A stretch of DNA of 64,000 nucleotides from Nocardioides sp. SYSU D00065 (GTDB lineage Bacteria; Actinomycetota; Actinomycetes; Propionibacteriales; Nocardioidaceae). Numbering within the stretch: the first letter of the stretch is position 1; the number at the start of each line of letters is the position of its first letter. The DNA lies in NCBI RefSeq assembly GCF_017916425.1, contig NZ_JAFMSX010000002.1:428413-492412 (forward strand), written 5' to 3'. A model generated the notes under the pieces. That model worked only from the letters and a program-made list of their open reading frames with translations. It did not search any database and was not told where the DNA came from. Below, piece after piece: positions 1 through 9,103 of the stretch. The translations under genes and the position numbers were made by a program.

Positions 1-595
1 GGTCGTGGGTCACGTGGATGAAGGTGAGGCCGACCTCGGTCTGGATGCGCTTGAGCTCGACCTGCATCTCGCGGCGCAGCTTCAGGTCGAGCGCGCCGAG
101 CGGCTCGTCGAGCAGCAGCACCTCGGGGTGGTTGACCAGGGCGCGCGCCAGCGCGACCCGCTGCTGCTGGCCGCCGGAGAGCTGCGCGGGCCGGCGCCCG
201 GCGAACTGGCTCATCTGCACCAGCTCGAGCGCCTCGGCCGCGCGGGCGGCGGCGTCCTTGTCCTTGCGCCGCTTGGGACCGAAGGCGACGTTGTCGCGGA
301 TCGTGAGGTGCGGGAAGAGCGCGTAGGACTGGAAGACGGTGTTGACGGGCCGCTCGTAGGGGCGCGAGCCGGTGAGGTCGGTGTCGCCGATGAGCACCCG
401 CCCGGACGTGGGCTGCTCCAGCCCGGCGACCATCCGCAGCGTCGTGGTCTTCCCGCACCCCGAGGGACCCAGCAGGGCGAAGAACGAGCCCCGGGGGACG
501 GACAGGTCGATCGCGTCGACCGCGGTGAAGTCGCCGAAGGACTTGGTCACGCTCTCGAGCTGCAGGTCGCCGCGGGCCTCGCGGAATCCGGCCAT
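1..595 (-). CDS. potA: Polyamine-type ABC transporter ATP-binding protein (PotA-like), 3' part beyond window edge
   Basis: ATPase subunit that would energise import of spermidine/putrescine across the membrane. The first 198 codons are present and the rest lies left of the window. Visible motifs in order: Walker A (GPSGCGKTT), Q-loop (FQSYALFPH), ABC signature (LSGGQQQR), Walker B ([11 protein letters not shown]) and the H-loop (HVTHD) at the very edge. The ATG follows the stop of the binding-protein gene after one base, so the two are translationally linked. [11 protein letters not shown] and the dehydrogenase/aminotransferase neighbours favour the polyamine (PotA) subgroup over sugar or iron importers. 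The substrate itself is inferred. Confidence 0.9.
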   Translation of the reverse strand, partial: MAGFREARGDLQLESVTKSFGDFTAVDAIDLSVPRGSFFALLGPSGCGKTTTLRMVAGLEQPTSGRVLIGDTDLTGSRPYERPVNTVFQSYALFPHLTIRDNVAFGPKRRKDKDAAARAAEALELVQMSQFAGRRPAQLSGGQQQRVALARALVNHPEVLLLDEPLGALDLKLRREMQVELKRIQTEVGLTFIHVTHD

Positions 596-596
596 G

Positions 597-1847
597 TCAG
601 TTCCCCATCACCTTGGTGGACCACAGGTCGGCGAACTCGATGTCCTCGTCGGCGTCGAGCACGCGGAATTGCTGGATGTTGCTGTCCGCGATGAACTCCG
701 CCGTGGGGAAGATCCACTGGCTCTCGGCCAGCTCCGGGTCGATCTTCTCCATCTCGGCCTGGGCGCCGTCGACGGGACAGACGTAGTTGACCCAGGCCGC
801 CACCTGCGCGGCGACCGCGGGGTCGTAGTAGTAGTCCATGAGCCGCTGCGCGTTGCTGCGGTGCGTGGAGGTGATGGGGACCATCAGGTTGTCCGACCAG
901 AGCGTGCCCCCGGACTCGGGGATGGTGAAGGTCCAGCTCGGGTTCCCGGTGTCGAAGGCCAGGACGAAGATGTCGCCGCTCCAGGTGATGCCGGCGACGG
1001 CGTTGCCGCTGGTGAGGTCCTCCATGTAGGAGTTGCCCTTCACCTTGCGGATGTAGCCCTCCTCGATCTTCTGCTCGATGAAGTCCAGCGCGCTCTCGAA
1101 CTCCGCCCGGCCCCAGCCGCTGCTGATGTCGACGCCCTGCGACTGCATCACCAGCCCGGCGGTGTCGCGGAACTCGGAGAGGACGACGATGCGGCCCTTC
1201 AGGTCCTCCGTCCACAGGTCGTCGAGCGACCTCAGCTCGCGGCCGACCTCGTCCCGGTTGTAGCCGATCCCCGCGAAGCCGCTCTGCCAGGTGATCGAGT
1301 GGTTGCGGCCGGGGTCGAAGGAGACGTCCTTGAGCGGCTGGAGCAGGTTGCCCACCACGTTGGGCATCTGGATCAGCTCGAGCGGCTGGCACAGCTGGTC
1401 GCGGATGACCCGCGCCGCCATCCAGTCCGTCAGGGTGATGATGTCGCGGTCGATGCTCTGCCCCGCGCGCAGCTGGGGGCCGATCTTGGCGTAGTAGGAG
1501 TCGTTGTCGTCGATGTCCTCGCTGTAGCTGACCTCGATGCCCGTCTGCTGCTCGAACGCCGTGAGCGTCGGCGACCTGGTCTCCTTGCCGTTCATGTCGA
1601 GGTAGGCCGTCCAGTTGGCCCACTTGAGGATCTTCTCCGTGCTGGAGACGTCCTCGGGCAGCTCCAGCGCCGCGGCGCCACCCGACGGCGGCGGAGGCGG
1701 TGCGCAGCCGGTCAGCGCGAGCCCGGCGCCGGCGGCCACGCCCGTGCCCAGGAGCGCGCGACGGCTGAGCCCCCCGGACGCCGCCGCGGCCACGGCAGCC
1801 GCCGGCTGCGACATCGGGCGCCGTGCCCGGCGCGGGATCGGTGTCAT
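597..1847 (-). CDS. potD: Polyamine ABC transporter substrate-binding lipoprotein (PotD-like)
   Basis: Extracytoplasmic binding protein of 416 residues expected to deliver putrescine or spermidine to the transporter. The N-terminus has a twin-arginine stretch (SRRALLGTG), a hydrophobic core and a lipobox (LTGC), so it is probably Tat-exported and lipid-anchored. The start at 1847 is chosen because GGAGGA lies about 9 nt upstream; a second ATG at 1814 lacks a ribosome site. The mature part begins with the family pattern [10 protein letters not shown] and contains [16 protein letters not shown] and the YVCPV/WIFPT C-terminal region typical of PotD/PotF. It sits one base before the ATPase gene and 28 nt after the dehydrogenase gene. 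Confidence 0.88.
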   Translation of the reverse strand: MTPIPRRARRPMSQPAAAVAAAASGGLSRRALLGTGVAAGAGLALTGCAPPPPPSGGAAALELPEDVSSTEKILKWANWTAYLDMNGKETRSPTLTAFEQQTGIEVSYSEDIDDNDSYYAKIGPQLRAGQSIDRDIITLTDWMAARVIRDQLCQPLELIQMPNVVGNLLQPLKDVSFDPGRNHSITWQSGFAGIGYNRDEVGRELRSLDDLWTEDLKGRIVVLSEFRDTAGLVMQSQGVDISSGWGRAEFESALDFIEQKIEEGYIRKVKGNSYMEDLTSGNAVAGITWSGDIFVLAFDTGNPSWTFTIPESGGTLWSDNLMVPITSTHRSNAQRLMDYYYDPAVAAQVAAWVNYVCPVDGAQAEMEKIDPELAESQWIFPTAEFIADSNIQQFRVLDADEDIEFADLWSTKVMGN

Positions 1848-1875
1848 CTGTCCAGGTCCTCCGCTCAGCGCGAGC

Positions 1876-3321
1876 TCAGCTCTCGATGTTGGCCATGACG
1901 TGCTTGATGCGGGTGTAGTCCTCGAAGCCGTACATCGACAGGTCCTTGCCGTAGCCGGACTTCTTGTAGCCGCCGTGGGGCATCTCGGCCACGAGCGGGA
2001 TGTGGGTGTTGATCCACACGCACCCGAAGTCCAGCGCCCGCGACATCCGCATCGCCCGGCCGAAGTCCCTCGTCCACACCGACGACGCGAGGCCGTAGTC
2101 GACCCCGTTGGCCCAGCGGACGGCCTCCTCCTCGTCGGTGAAGCGCTGCACGGTGATGACCGGACCGAAGATCTCGTTCTGGATGGCGGCGTCCTCTTGG
2201 CGCAGCCCGGAGAGGACCGTGGGCTCGAGGAAGAAGCCGTCCCCGAGGTCCGTACGCCGGTTGCCACCGGCCGCCACGGTGGCGTGTGCGGGCAGGTCCT
2301 CGATGAAGCCGCTGACGTGGGCCAGCTGCCGGGCGTTGTTGACCGGGCCGAGGAGGGCGTCCTGGTCGTCGGGCAGGCCGACCGGTGCCGAGGACCTGGC
2401 GTAGTCGGCCAGCGCCGCGACGAAGTCGTCGTGGATCCCGGGAGCGGCCAGCACCCGGGTGGCGGCGGTGCAGTCCTGCCCGGCGTTGAAGTAGCCCGCC
2501 ACGGCGATGCCCTCGACGGCCGCCTCGATGTCGGCGTCGTCGAAGACCACGACGGGTGCCTTGCCGCCGAGCTCGAGGTGGACCCGCTTGATCGCCGGGG
2601 CCGCGCTGGCGGCGACCTCGGCGCCGGCGCGCACGGACCCGGTGATCGCCACCATGGCCGGGGTCGGGTGCTCCACGAGCAGGCGACCGGTCTCGCGGTC
2701 GCCGGTGACCACGTTGAGGGTGCCCGGCGGCAGGAACTGCGAGGCGAGCTCGGCCAGGCGCAGCGTGCTCTCCGGCGTCGTCTCGCTCGGCTTCAGCACG
2801 ACCGTGTTGCCGGCGGCGAGCGCGGGACCGATCTTCCACACGGCCATCAGCAGCGGGTAGTTCCACGGGGTGACCTGGCCGACCACGCCGATCGGCTCGC
2901 GCCGGATCCAGGACGTGTGCCCGGCCAGGTACTCGCCGGCGGCCCTGCCCTCCAGGACCCGCGCCGCGCCGGCGAAGAACCGCAGCTGGTCGACCATCGG
3001 CGGGATCTCCTCGCTCGCGGTGAGCGCCTTGATCTTGCCGGTGTTCTGCGACTCGAGGGCGATCAGCTCCTCGGCGTGCGCCTCGACGGCGTCGGCGAGC
3101 AGCAGCAGCGCCTGCTGCCGCTCGCTGGGCGTCGTACGACCCCACTCGCCGAAGGCGGCCTCCGCCGCCTCGTAGGCGGCGTCCACCTCTTCCGCGCCGC
3201 TGACCGGCGCGGAGGCCACGACCTGGCCGGTGGTCGGGTCGACCACGTCGCTGGTCGAGCCGGAGCTGCCGTCGACGTGGCTGCCACCGATGAAGTTGCG
3301 CAGCGTGCGTGGGCTGGTCAC
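1876..3321 (-). CDS. Aldehyde dehydrogenase, probably gamma-aminobutyraldehyde dehydrogenase
   Basis: NAD(P)-dependent aldehyde dehydrogenase, 481 residues, the usual family length. Visible elements are the oxyanion-hole WNYPL, nucleotide-binding ITGSVRAG, the general-base Glu in LELGGKAP, the catalytic Cys in [11 protein letters not shown] and EIFGPV. GQDCTA is the form seen in aminobutyraldehyde/betaine-aldehyde enzymes. The GTG at 3321 has GGAGG 6 nt upstream; the frame stays open to 3435 but without such a site. It lies between a polyamine transporter and an aminotransferase, so oxidation of 4-aminobutanal from putrescine to GABA is the likely role. Substrate is inferred from context. Confidence 0.88.
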   Translation of the reverse strand: MTSPRTLRNFIGGSHVDGSSGSTSDVVDPTTGQVVASAPVSGAEEVDAAYEAAEAAFGEWGRTTPSERQQALLLLADAVEAHAEELIALESQNTGKIKALTASEEIPPMVDQLRFFAGAARVLEGRAAGEYLAGHTSWIRREPIGVVGQVTPWNYPLLMAVWKIGPALAAGNTVVLKPSETTPESTLRLAELASQFLPPGTLNVVTGDRETGRLLVEHPTPAMVAITGSVRAGAEVAASAAPAIKRVHLELGGKAPVVVFDDADIEAAVEGIAVAGYFNAGQDCTAATRVLAAPGIHDDFVAALADYARSSAPVGLPDDQDALLGPVNNARQLAHVSGFIEDLPAHATVAAGGNRRTDLGDGFFLEPTVLSGLRQEDAAIQNEIFGPVITVQRFTDEEEAVRWANGVDYGLASSVWTRDFGRAMRMSRALDFGCVWINTHIPLVAEMPHGGYKKSGYGKDLSMYGFEDYTRIKHVMANIES

Positions 3322-3490
3322 GAGATCCTCCCGGTCGGGTGCGGTGAAGGGGAGAGTAGGACGGGACACCGGTCGATCGCCATAGCCCGAGGCAAAGAAA
3401 GTGCGGGAAGCGCAGAATTCACACCCCTGAAACACGGATTCCGCGTCGCCCGGCTTGCGGAAGGCCGGTCAGGCACAGCACCATGGGCGC

Positions 3491-3949
3491 ATGAGCGACG
3501 GACCCGTGCGCCTCGATGCGACCGCCAAGCGGATCATCGAGCTCCTCCAGGAGGACGGGCGGATCTCCTATGCCGCGATCGCCAAGGCGGTGGGCCTGTC
3601 GGAGGCCGCCGCCCGCGCGCGGGTCCAGAAGCTGCTCGACTCCGACGTCATGCAGGTCGTCGCCGTCACCGACCCGACCCAGGTCGGGTTCACCCGGCAG
3701 GCGATGATCGGCGTGCGCACCGAGGGCGACCCCATGAAGGTGGGGGACCGGCTCGCGGAGGTGCCCGAGGTCGACTACGTCGTCACGACGGCCGGCAGCT
3801 TCGACCTCCTCGTGGAAGTGGTGTGCGAGGACGACCCGCACCTGCTCGACGTCATCCGTCAGGTCCGCGAGCTCGAGGGCGTGGTCTCCTCGGAGACCTT
3901 CGTCTACCTCAAGCTCAACAAGCAGCACTACAACTGGGGAACGCGATGA
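3491..3949 (+). CDS. Lrp/AsnC family transcriptional regulator
   Basis: 152-residue regulator. An N-terminal winged helix-turn-helix (LDATAKRIIELLQEDGRISY...VGLSEAAARARVQKL) precedes a RAM/AsnC ligand-binding domain (VGFTRQAMIGVRTEG, VPEVDYVVTTAGSFDLLVEV, VSSETFVYLKL). The stop overlaps the ATG of the aminotransferase (ATGA), so the pair is co-translated. It is divergent from the aldehyde dehydrogenase-potD-potA operon across 169 bp, and is the obvious candidate to control both sides in response to an amino acid or polyamine. No strong ribosome site precedes the ATG. Confidence 0.93.
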   Translation: MSDGPVRLDATAKRIIELLQEDGRISYAAIAKAVGLSEAAARARVQKLLDSDVMQVVAVTDPTQVGFTRQAMIGVRTEGDPMKVGDRLAEVPEVDYVVTTAGSFDLLVEVVCEDDPHLLDVIRQVRELEGVVSSETFVYLKLNKQHYNWGTR

Positions 3950-5340
3950 GCTTCGACCAATCTCGCGAGGGCGAGTCCTTCGACTACCAGGCCGCGGGTC
4001 GCGACCACCTCTGGTTGCACTTCACCCGGCACTCGACCTACGAGAACGGCGGCGAGATGCCGCTGATCGTGCGGGGCGAGGGGCACCGGATCTGGGACAG
4101 CCACGGCCGGGAGTACATCGACGGGCTGGCCGGCCTGTTCGTCGTCCAGGTCGGCCACGGGCGCGAGGAGCTCGCGGAGGCGGCCGCGCGCCAGGCGCGG
4201 GAGCTGGCCTTCTTCCCGCTGTGGTCCTTCGCGCACCCCCGTGCCGTCGAGCTCGCCGACCGGATCGCCGCCATGGCGCCCGGCGACCTCAACCGCGTCT
4301 TCTTCACCACCGGTGGCGGCGAGGCCGTGGAGTCGGCGTGGAAGCTGGCCAAGCAGTACTTCAAGCTCACCGGCAAGCCCAACAAGCACAAGGTCATCTC
4401 CCGCGCGGTGGCCTACCACGGCACGCCGCAGGGGGCGTTGTCCATCACCGGCATCCCGCCGCTGAAGGAGATGTTCGAGCCGCTGGTCCCCGGCGCCCAC
4501 AAGGTGCCCAACACCAACTTCTACCGCCGCCCCGAGTTCGTCGGTGACGACGAGAAGGCCTTCGGTCGCTGGGCCGCGGACCGGATCGCCGAGGCGATCG
4601 AGTTCGAGGGCCCCGACACCGTGGCTGCGGTGTTCCTCGAGCCGGTGCAGAACGCCGGCGGCTGCTTCCCGCCGCCTCCCGGCTACTTCGAGCGGGTCCG
4701 CGAGATCTGCGACCAGTACGACGTCCTCCTCGTCTCCGACGAGGTGATCTGCGCGTTCGGGCGGCTGGGGGAGATGTTCGGCGCCACCGAGTTCGGCTAC
4801 CAGCCCGACATCATCACCTGCGCCAAGGGCATGACCTCGGGCTACTCGCCGATCGGCGCGATGATCGCCAGCGACCGCCTCTTCGAGCCGTTCCGGTCCG
4901 GCGCCACCGCCTACGCGCACGGCTACACCTTCGGCGGTCACCCGGTCTCCTCGGCGGTCGCGATGGCCAACCTCGACATCTTCGAGCGCGAGGGGATCAA
5001 CGACCACGTGCAGCACAACGCCCCGGCGTTCCGGGCCACCTTGGAGAAGCTGCTCGACATCCCGATCGTCGGGGACGTGCGCGGTCACGGCTACTTCTAC
5101 GGCATCGAGCTGGTCAAGGACCGCGACACCAAGGAGACGTTCGACGACGCCGAGTCCGAGCGGCTGCTGCGCGGCTACCTCTCGGGCGCGCTGTGGGAGG
5201 CCGGTCTCTACTGCCGTGCCGACGACCGCGGCGACCCGGTCATCCAGCTCGCGCCGCCGCTCGTCATCGGTCAGCCCGAGTTCGACGACATCGAGCAGCG
5301 CCTGCGCTCGGTGCTCACCGGGGCGCTCGCGCACCTCTGA
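3946..5340 (+). CDS. Class-III PLP aminotransferase, probably putrescine/diamine aminotransferase
   Basis: 464-residue PLP enzyme of the omega-transaminase family. Motifs: glycine loop TTGGGEAVESAWK, the PLP-pyridine Asp in SDEVICAFGR, the Schiff-base Lys in CAKGMTSGYSPIGA, and GHGYFYGIEL near the C-terminus. Translation starts on the ATG overlapping the regulator stop. With the adjoining aldehyde dehydrogenase and polyamine transporter it would convert putrescine to 4-aminobutanal. Other amine donors such as beta-alanine or taurine cannot be excluded from sequence alone. The same frame is open upstream from 1615, but that is a GC-rich read-through. Confidence 0.9.
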   Translation: MSFDQSREGESFDYQAAGRDHLWLHFTRHSTYENGGEMPLIVRGEGHRIWDSHGREYIDGLAGLFVVQVGHGREELAEAAARQARELAFFPLWSFAHPRAVELADRIAAMAPGDLNRVFFTTGGGEAVESAWKLAKQYFKLTGKPNKHKVISRAVAYHGTPQGALSITGIPPLKEMFEPLVPGAHKVPNTNFYRRPEFVGDDEKAFGRWAADRIAEAIEFEGPDTVAAVFLEPVQNAGGCFPPPPGYFERVREICDQYDVLLVSDEVICAFGRLGEMFGATEFGYQPDIITCAKGMTSGYSPIGAMIASDRLFEPFRSGATAYAHGYTFGGHPVSSAVAMANLDIFEREGINDHVQHNAPAFRATLEKLLDIPIVGDVRGHGYFYGIELVKDRDTKETFDDAESERLLRGYLSGALWEAGLYCRADDRGDPVIQLAPPLVIGQPEFDDIEQRLRSVLTGALAHL

Positions 5341-5401
5341 GGACCGCGCCGCGGGCCGGCGCTGATGTGCGCACGACGCGCTGGGGCGCGAGGATGGGCC
5401 C

Positions 5402-6166
5402 GTGAACGACGTCGTACGCCCCGCCCGCCCGCACCTCAAGCTGACCGAGGACGGGCGTCGCATGCGCGAGGTCCTCACCTACTCCCGGCGCGGCAACCGG
5501 TTCACGCCGCGACAGGCCGAGGCGTGGGCGGCGCACCACGCCGACTGGGTGATCCCCGAGGAGGCCGTCGATCGCCCCGACTTCTCGCTGACCGAGTGGT
5601 TCGGGCGCGAGGCCCCGCTGATCGTGGAGATCGGCTCCGGCATCGGCGAGGCGACGGCGGTGCTGGCCGCCGCCCGGCCCGACCACGACGTCCTGGCACT
5701 CGAGGTGTGGCGCCCTGGCATCGCCGACTCCCTGTGGCGCGTGGCCGAGGCCGGCGCCACCAACGTGCGCTTCTGCTCCGTCGACGCGGTCTGGTCCCTC
5801 GAGCACCTGCTCGCCCCGGCCAGCGTGAGCGAGCTCTGGACGTTCTTCCCCGACCCGTGGCGCAAGACCAAGCACCGCAAGCGGCGCCTGGTCAATCCCG
5901 CCAACGCCGCGCTGGCCTCGTCGCGGCTCGTGCCCGGGGGCGCCTGGCGGCTGGCCACGGACTGGCCCGACTACGCGGTGCAGATGGCCGAGGTCCTCGA
6001 CGCCGAGCCCACGCTGGAGGGTGGCCGCGTCGAGCGCTGGGACGAGCGTCCGGTGACCCGCTTCGAGCGCAAGGGCCTCGACGTGGACCGCGAGATCCAC
6101 GACTTCCTCTACCGCCGCTCAGTCCAGGGCGAGGCCGGCCTCGCGCAGCAGGTGCTCGAGGCGTAG
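5402..6166 (+). CDS. trmB: tRNA (guanine46-N7)-methyltransferase
   Basis: Transfers a methyl group from SAM to N7 of G46 in the tRNA variable loop. 254 residues. The SAM-binding motif VEIGSGIGEATAVLA and the family signature FFPDPWRKTKHRKRRLV are both intact, followed by LATDWPDYA. The GTG start lies exactly 6 nt after a GAGGAT box, a spacing seen at other genes here that suggests a leaderless mRNA. The last 48 bp overlap the convergent small membrane-protein gene. Confidence 0.95.
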   Translation: MNDVVRPARPHLKLTEDGRRMREVLTYSRRGNRFTPRQAEAWAAHHADWVIPEEAVDRPDFSLTEWFGREAPLIVEIGSGIGEATAVLAAARPDHDVLALEVWRPGIADSLWRVAEAGATNVRFCSVDAVWSLEHLLAPASVSELWTFFPDPWRKTKHRKRRLVNPANAALASSRLVPGGAWRLATDWPDYAVQMAEVLDAEPTLEGGRVERWDERPVTRFERKGLDVDREIHDFLYRRSVQGEAGLAQQVLEA

Positions 6167-6502
6167 CCGCTCCGCCTCGCGGTCGGTGCCCTCCGGGACA
6201 TCGCTCAGGGTGTCGGGCACCCCGAGGCAGCCCGCCGCCTGCACGAGCAGGTCCTCGTACGCCGCCCGGGTGCCGCGCCGCCGCGCCATCGTCGTGCCGG
6301 GCGCGGGGGCGAGGACCTCCGCGCGCAGCCGCCGCAGGGAGCGGGCGACGTCCTCGATCGCGGGGCCGCCGGGCGCCGCCGGCGGGAGAGAGCGGCGCTC
6401 GCGCAGCCGCCGCCGGGCGCGGGCGAGCTGCTCGTGCCACACCAGGGCGGCCGCGACGCCCACCATCAGCGTCAGCAGCACGACCGCGACCGGACCGCCC
6501 AT
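6119..6502 (-). CDS. Small membrane protein of unknown function
   Basis: 127-residue product with one N-terminal membrane span (about residues 4-24, PVAVVLLTLMVGVAAALVW) followed by an Arg-rich cytoplasmic stretch (ARARRRLRERR) and a helical tail. Not recognised as a known family. The ATG at 6502 has no good ribosome site; the frame is open to a GTG at 6535, which does not have one either. Its 3' end is antisense to the last 16 codons of trmB. Coding status rests on frame and composition only. Confidence 0.55.
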   Translation of the reverse strand: MGGPVAVVLLTLMVGVAAALVWHEQLARARRRLRERRSLPPAAPGGPAIEDVARSLRRLRAEVLAPAPGTTMARRRGTRAAYEDLLVQAAGCLGVPDTLSDVPEGTDREAERLRLEHLLREAGLALD

Positions 6503-6916
6503 CGTTCGACGGTAGGTGGGGTGCCTCCAGGGCACAAGACGTACGTCGTCGCAGCACGGTCGCTGCGATTTGGCGCGGGCGTGCGGAGTCTGTCAAGATA
6601 ACCCGGTTGCTCCGGCGGGTCGCCGGGGCGCGGCACACACCTTGACTTCTGAATCGCGTCTCCTCGATCGAAGCAGTCGTCTGCGTGCGCCGCACCGGAT
6701 CAGAACCTTGATCGGAGACCCGACCAGATCCGACAGCTGTCGGGTGCCACCTAGAGCATCACCGCCTCCGCACGGAGGCGTGTCACGAGCAAGAAGCGCG
6801 ACACGCCCGACCGCGGGGGTCGGCGGGGTGGCAGAGAGACAGGCGGCGCTCGCCCACCGGGGGCTGAGCGCCGGGACAGACCAGGCGTACGAGATCGAAG
6901 AGGACGAGAGAGACCT
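6503..6916 (+). promoter_or_regulatory. Promoter/leader region of the S10 ribosomal operon, with five stem-loops
   Basis: No gene is seen in this 414-bp gap. From 6730 to 6873 it holds consecutive inverted repeats: 6730-6743 (perfect 14-bp palindrome), 6763-6780 (8-bp stem, 2-nt loop), 6779-6805 (CGTGTC/GACACG), 6807-6823 (CCGACC/GGTCGG) and 6844-6873 (CGGCGCTC/GAGCGCCG). A structured 5' leader fits ribosomal-protein feedback control, which is known for S10 leaders in other bacteria; the mechanism here is inferred. No unambiguous -35/-10 pair was found. Confidence 0.55.
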
Positions 6917-7225
6917 ATGGCGGGACAGAAGATCCGCATCAGGCTCAAGGCCTATGACCACGAGGTGATCGACACCTCGGCGCGGAAGATCGTGGACACC
7001 GTCACCCGCACGGGTGCCAAGGTCGCCGGCCCTGTGCCGCTGCCGACCGAGAAGAACGTGTACTGCGTGATCCGCTCGCCCCACAAGTACAAGGACTCCC
7101 GCGAGCACTTCGAGATGCGCACCCACAAGCGCCTGATCGACATCATCGACCCGACGCCGAAGACCGTCGACTCGCTGATGCGTCTCGACCTGCCCGCCGG
7201 TGTCGACATCGAGATCAAGCTCTGA
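6917..7225 (+). CDS. rpsJ: 30S ribosomal protein S10
   Basis: 102 residues, normal length, starting [19 protein letters not shown] and containing the conserved [16 protein letters not shown] and [16 protein letters not shown]. It is part of the 30S head and, as NusE, of transcription antitermination complexes. First gene of the S10 operon, behind a long structured leader; rplC follows after 8 nt. Confidence 0.99.
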   Translation: MAGQKIRIRLKAYDHEVIDTSARKIVDTVTRTGAKVAGPVPLPTEKNVYCVIRSPHKYKDSREHFEMRTHKRLIDIIDPTPKTVDSLMRLDLPAGVDIEIKL

Positions 7226-7233
7226 GGCGCGAC

Positions 7234-7911
7234 ATGTCCAACACTTTCGAACGCAATGCCAAGGGCCTGCTGGGCACCAAGCTCGGCATGACCCAGCTCT
7301 GGGACGAGAACAACAAGGTCGTCCCCGTCACCGTGATCGCGGCCGCGACCAACGTCGTGACCCAGGTCCGCCAGCCCCAGGTCGACGGCTACAACGCCAT
7401 CCAGGTGGGCTTCGGCGAGATCGAGGCGCGCAAGGTCAACTCGCCCGAGGCCGGTCACTTCGCCAAGGCCGGGGTCACCCCGCGCCGCCACCTCGCGGAG
7501 ATCCGCACGGCCGACGCCGCCACCTACACCGTGGGCCAGGAGCTCGGCGTCGACACCTTCGCCGCCGGCGAGGCGATCGACGTCACCGCCACCAGCAAGG
7601 GCAAGGGCTTCGCCGGCACGATGAAGCGTCACGGCTTCTCCGGCGTCTCCGCCTCGCACGGTGCCCACCGCAACCACCGCAAGCCGGGCTCGATCGGCGC
7701 CTGCGCCACCCCGGGTCGCGTGTTCAAGGGCACCCGCATGTCGGGCCGGATGGGCAACGACACGGTCACGACCCAGAACCTGACGGTCCACGCCGTCGAC
7801 GCCGACAAGGGCCTGATCCTGCTCAAGGGCGCCGTTCCCGGCCCCAAGGGCGGACTCGTGCTCCTCCGCTCGGCCGCCAAGAGCTCTTCCTACTCTGGCA
7901 AGGAGGCCTGA
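7234..7911 (+). CDS. rplC: 50S ribosomal protein L3
   Basis: 225 residues. It has the early-assembly L3 pattern [15 protein letters not shown] and the central extension [17 protein letters not shown]...[19 protein letters not shown], where the loop enters the peptidyl-transferase region of 23S rRNA. The ATG lies 9 bases after the rpsJ stop, and rplD follows after 2 nt. Confidence 0.99.
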   Translation: MSNTFERNAKGLLGTKLGMTQLWDENNKVVPVTVIAAATNVVTQVRQPQVDGYNAIQVGFGEIEARKVNSPEAGHFAKAGVTPRRHLAEIRTADAATYTVGQELGVDTFAAGEAIDVTATSKGKGFAGTMKRHGFSGVSASHGAHRNHRKPGSIGACATPGRVFKGTRMSGRMGNDTVTTQNLTVHAVDADKGLILLKGAVPGPKGGLVLLRSAAKSSSYSGKEA

Positions 7912-7913
7912 GC

Positions 7914-8777
7914 ATGGCTGTCCAGACCGTCCAGGTCGACCTCCCCGCCGAGATCTTCGACGTCGAGGTCAACATCCCCCTGATCCACCAGGTCGTCGTG
8001 GCCCAGCAGGCCGCCGCGCGTCAGGGCACCCACGCCACCAAGACCCGCGGCGAGGTCCGCGGCGGTGGCAAGAAGCCCTACAAGCAGAAGGGCACCGGCC
8101 GCGCCCGCCAGGGCTCGACCCGCGCCCCGCAGTTCGCCGGCGGTGGCACCGTCCACGGCCCGCAGCCGCGCAGCTACGACCAGCGCACCCCCAAGAAGAT
8201 GAAGGCCGCCGCCCTGCGCGGTGCCCTGTCCGACCGGGCTCGCAACGGTCGCGTCCACGTGGTCGAAGGCCTCGTGCAGGGTGACAAGCCCTCCACCAAG
8301 GCCGCGCTGGCCGCGCTGACCTCGCTGACCGACCGCGTGGGCTACCTCGTGGTGCTCGAGCGCTCCGACGCGATCACCTGGCTCTCGCTGCGCAACGCGC
8401 CCGAGGTCCACATCGTCGCCGTCGACCAGCTCAACACCTACGACGTGCTCGCCGCCGACGACGTGGTCTTCACCAAGGGCGCCTACGACGTCTTCGTCGG
8501 CCGCGCCTCCGCCGCCCCGGCTGCCGCGACCGGCACCGAGGCGCCCGTCGCCGAGGACGCCGCCGACGAGACGGAGCTGCCGGCCGGCGCCAAGGCCCCG
8601 CTCAAGAGCGGCAAGAACCCCAAGGGCTACGAGGTCCTCGGCCAGCAGTCCGGCACGTACCTCCTCGAGGGCGACGCCGGCTACGACGCCGCGGCCGGTG
8701 ACTTCTGGTTCAAGTCCGTCGAGGACGCCGAGGCCGCTGGCCTCACCCGTGCCGAGGAGAAGGAGACCGACCAGTGA
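7914..8777 (+). CDS. rplD: 50S ribosomal protein L4 with an extra C-terminal domain
   Basis: 287 residues, about 70-80 longer than ordinary L4. Residues 1 to about 200 are canonical, with the exit-tunnel loop [19 protein letters not shown] intact. An Ala/Glu linker (about 200-225) leads to a compact tail with [15 protein letters not shown] and [20 protein letters not shown]. That tail resembles the short WF...EAAG (sunset-type) module I associate with actinobacterial ribosomal-protein tails. It ends at a TGA overlapping the rplW GTG. Core function: 50S assembly, the tunnel wall, and in some bacteria repression of its own operon. Confidence 0.98.
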   Translation: MAVQTVQVDLPAEIFDVEVNIPLIHQVVVAQQAAARQGTHATKTRGEVRGGGKKPYKQKGTGRARQGSTRAPQFAGGGTVHGPQPRSYDQRTPKKMKAAALRGALSDRARNGRVHVVEGLVQGDKPSTKAALAALTSLTDRVGYLVVLERSDAITWLSLRNAPEVHIVAVDQLNTYDVLAADDVVFTKGAYDVFVGRASAAPAAATGTEAPVAEDAADETELPAGAKAPLKSGKNPKGYEVLGQQSGTYLLEGDAGYDAAAGDFWFKSVEDAEAAGLTRAEEKETDQ

Positions 8778-9079
8778 GCACCTTGCACAAGGACCACCGC
8801 GACATCCTGATCGCCCCGGTCGTGTCCGAGAAGAGCTACGGCCTGCTCGACGCCAACAAGTACACCTTCATCGTCCACCCGGACGCCAACAAGACCGAGA
8901 TCAAGATCGCGGTCGAGAAGGTCTTCGACGTCAAGGTCACCTCCGTCAACACGATCAACCGCCAGGGCAAGACGCGTCGCACCCGCTACGGGCTGGGCAA
9001 GCGTCCCAACACCAAGCGCGCGATCGTCAGCCTCGCCGAGGGCCACCGCATCGACATCTTCGGAGGTCCGGTCTCCTGA
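8774..9079 (+). CDS. rplW: 50S ribosomal protein L23
   Basis: 101 residues. [18 protein letters not shown] and [17 protein letters not shown] are conserved; L23 lines the tunnel exit where trigger factor and SRP dock. It starts at a GTG overlapping the rplD stop (GTGA), so translation is probably coupled. rplB follows after 24 nt. Confidence 0.99.
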   Translation: MSTLHKDHRDILIAPVVSEKSYGLLDANKYTFIVHPDANKTEIKIAVEKVFDVKVTSVNTINRQGKTRRTRYGLGKRPNTKRAIVSLAEGHRIDIFGGPVS

Positions 9080-9103
9080 CCGGGCTCCTGACTAGGAACT
9101 GAT

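Noticed and set aside
2..20. A 19-nt sequence identical to 53567-53585
   Set aside because: At the left edge it encodes the HVTHD region of the ATPase on the minus strand; at 53567 it is the start of the ABC-F gene on the other strand. Different context and no longer similarity, so treated as chance.
1615..3945. Upstream part of a 1241-codon open frame that would fuse onto the aminotransferase
   Set aside because: It is antisense to the binding-protein and dehydrogenase genes, has an Arg/Gly/Ala/His-rich nonsense composition, and the aminotransferase has a proper start at 3946.
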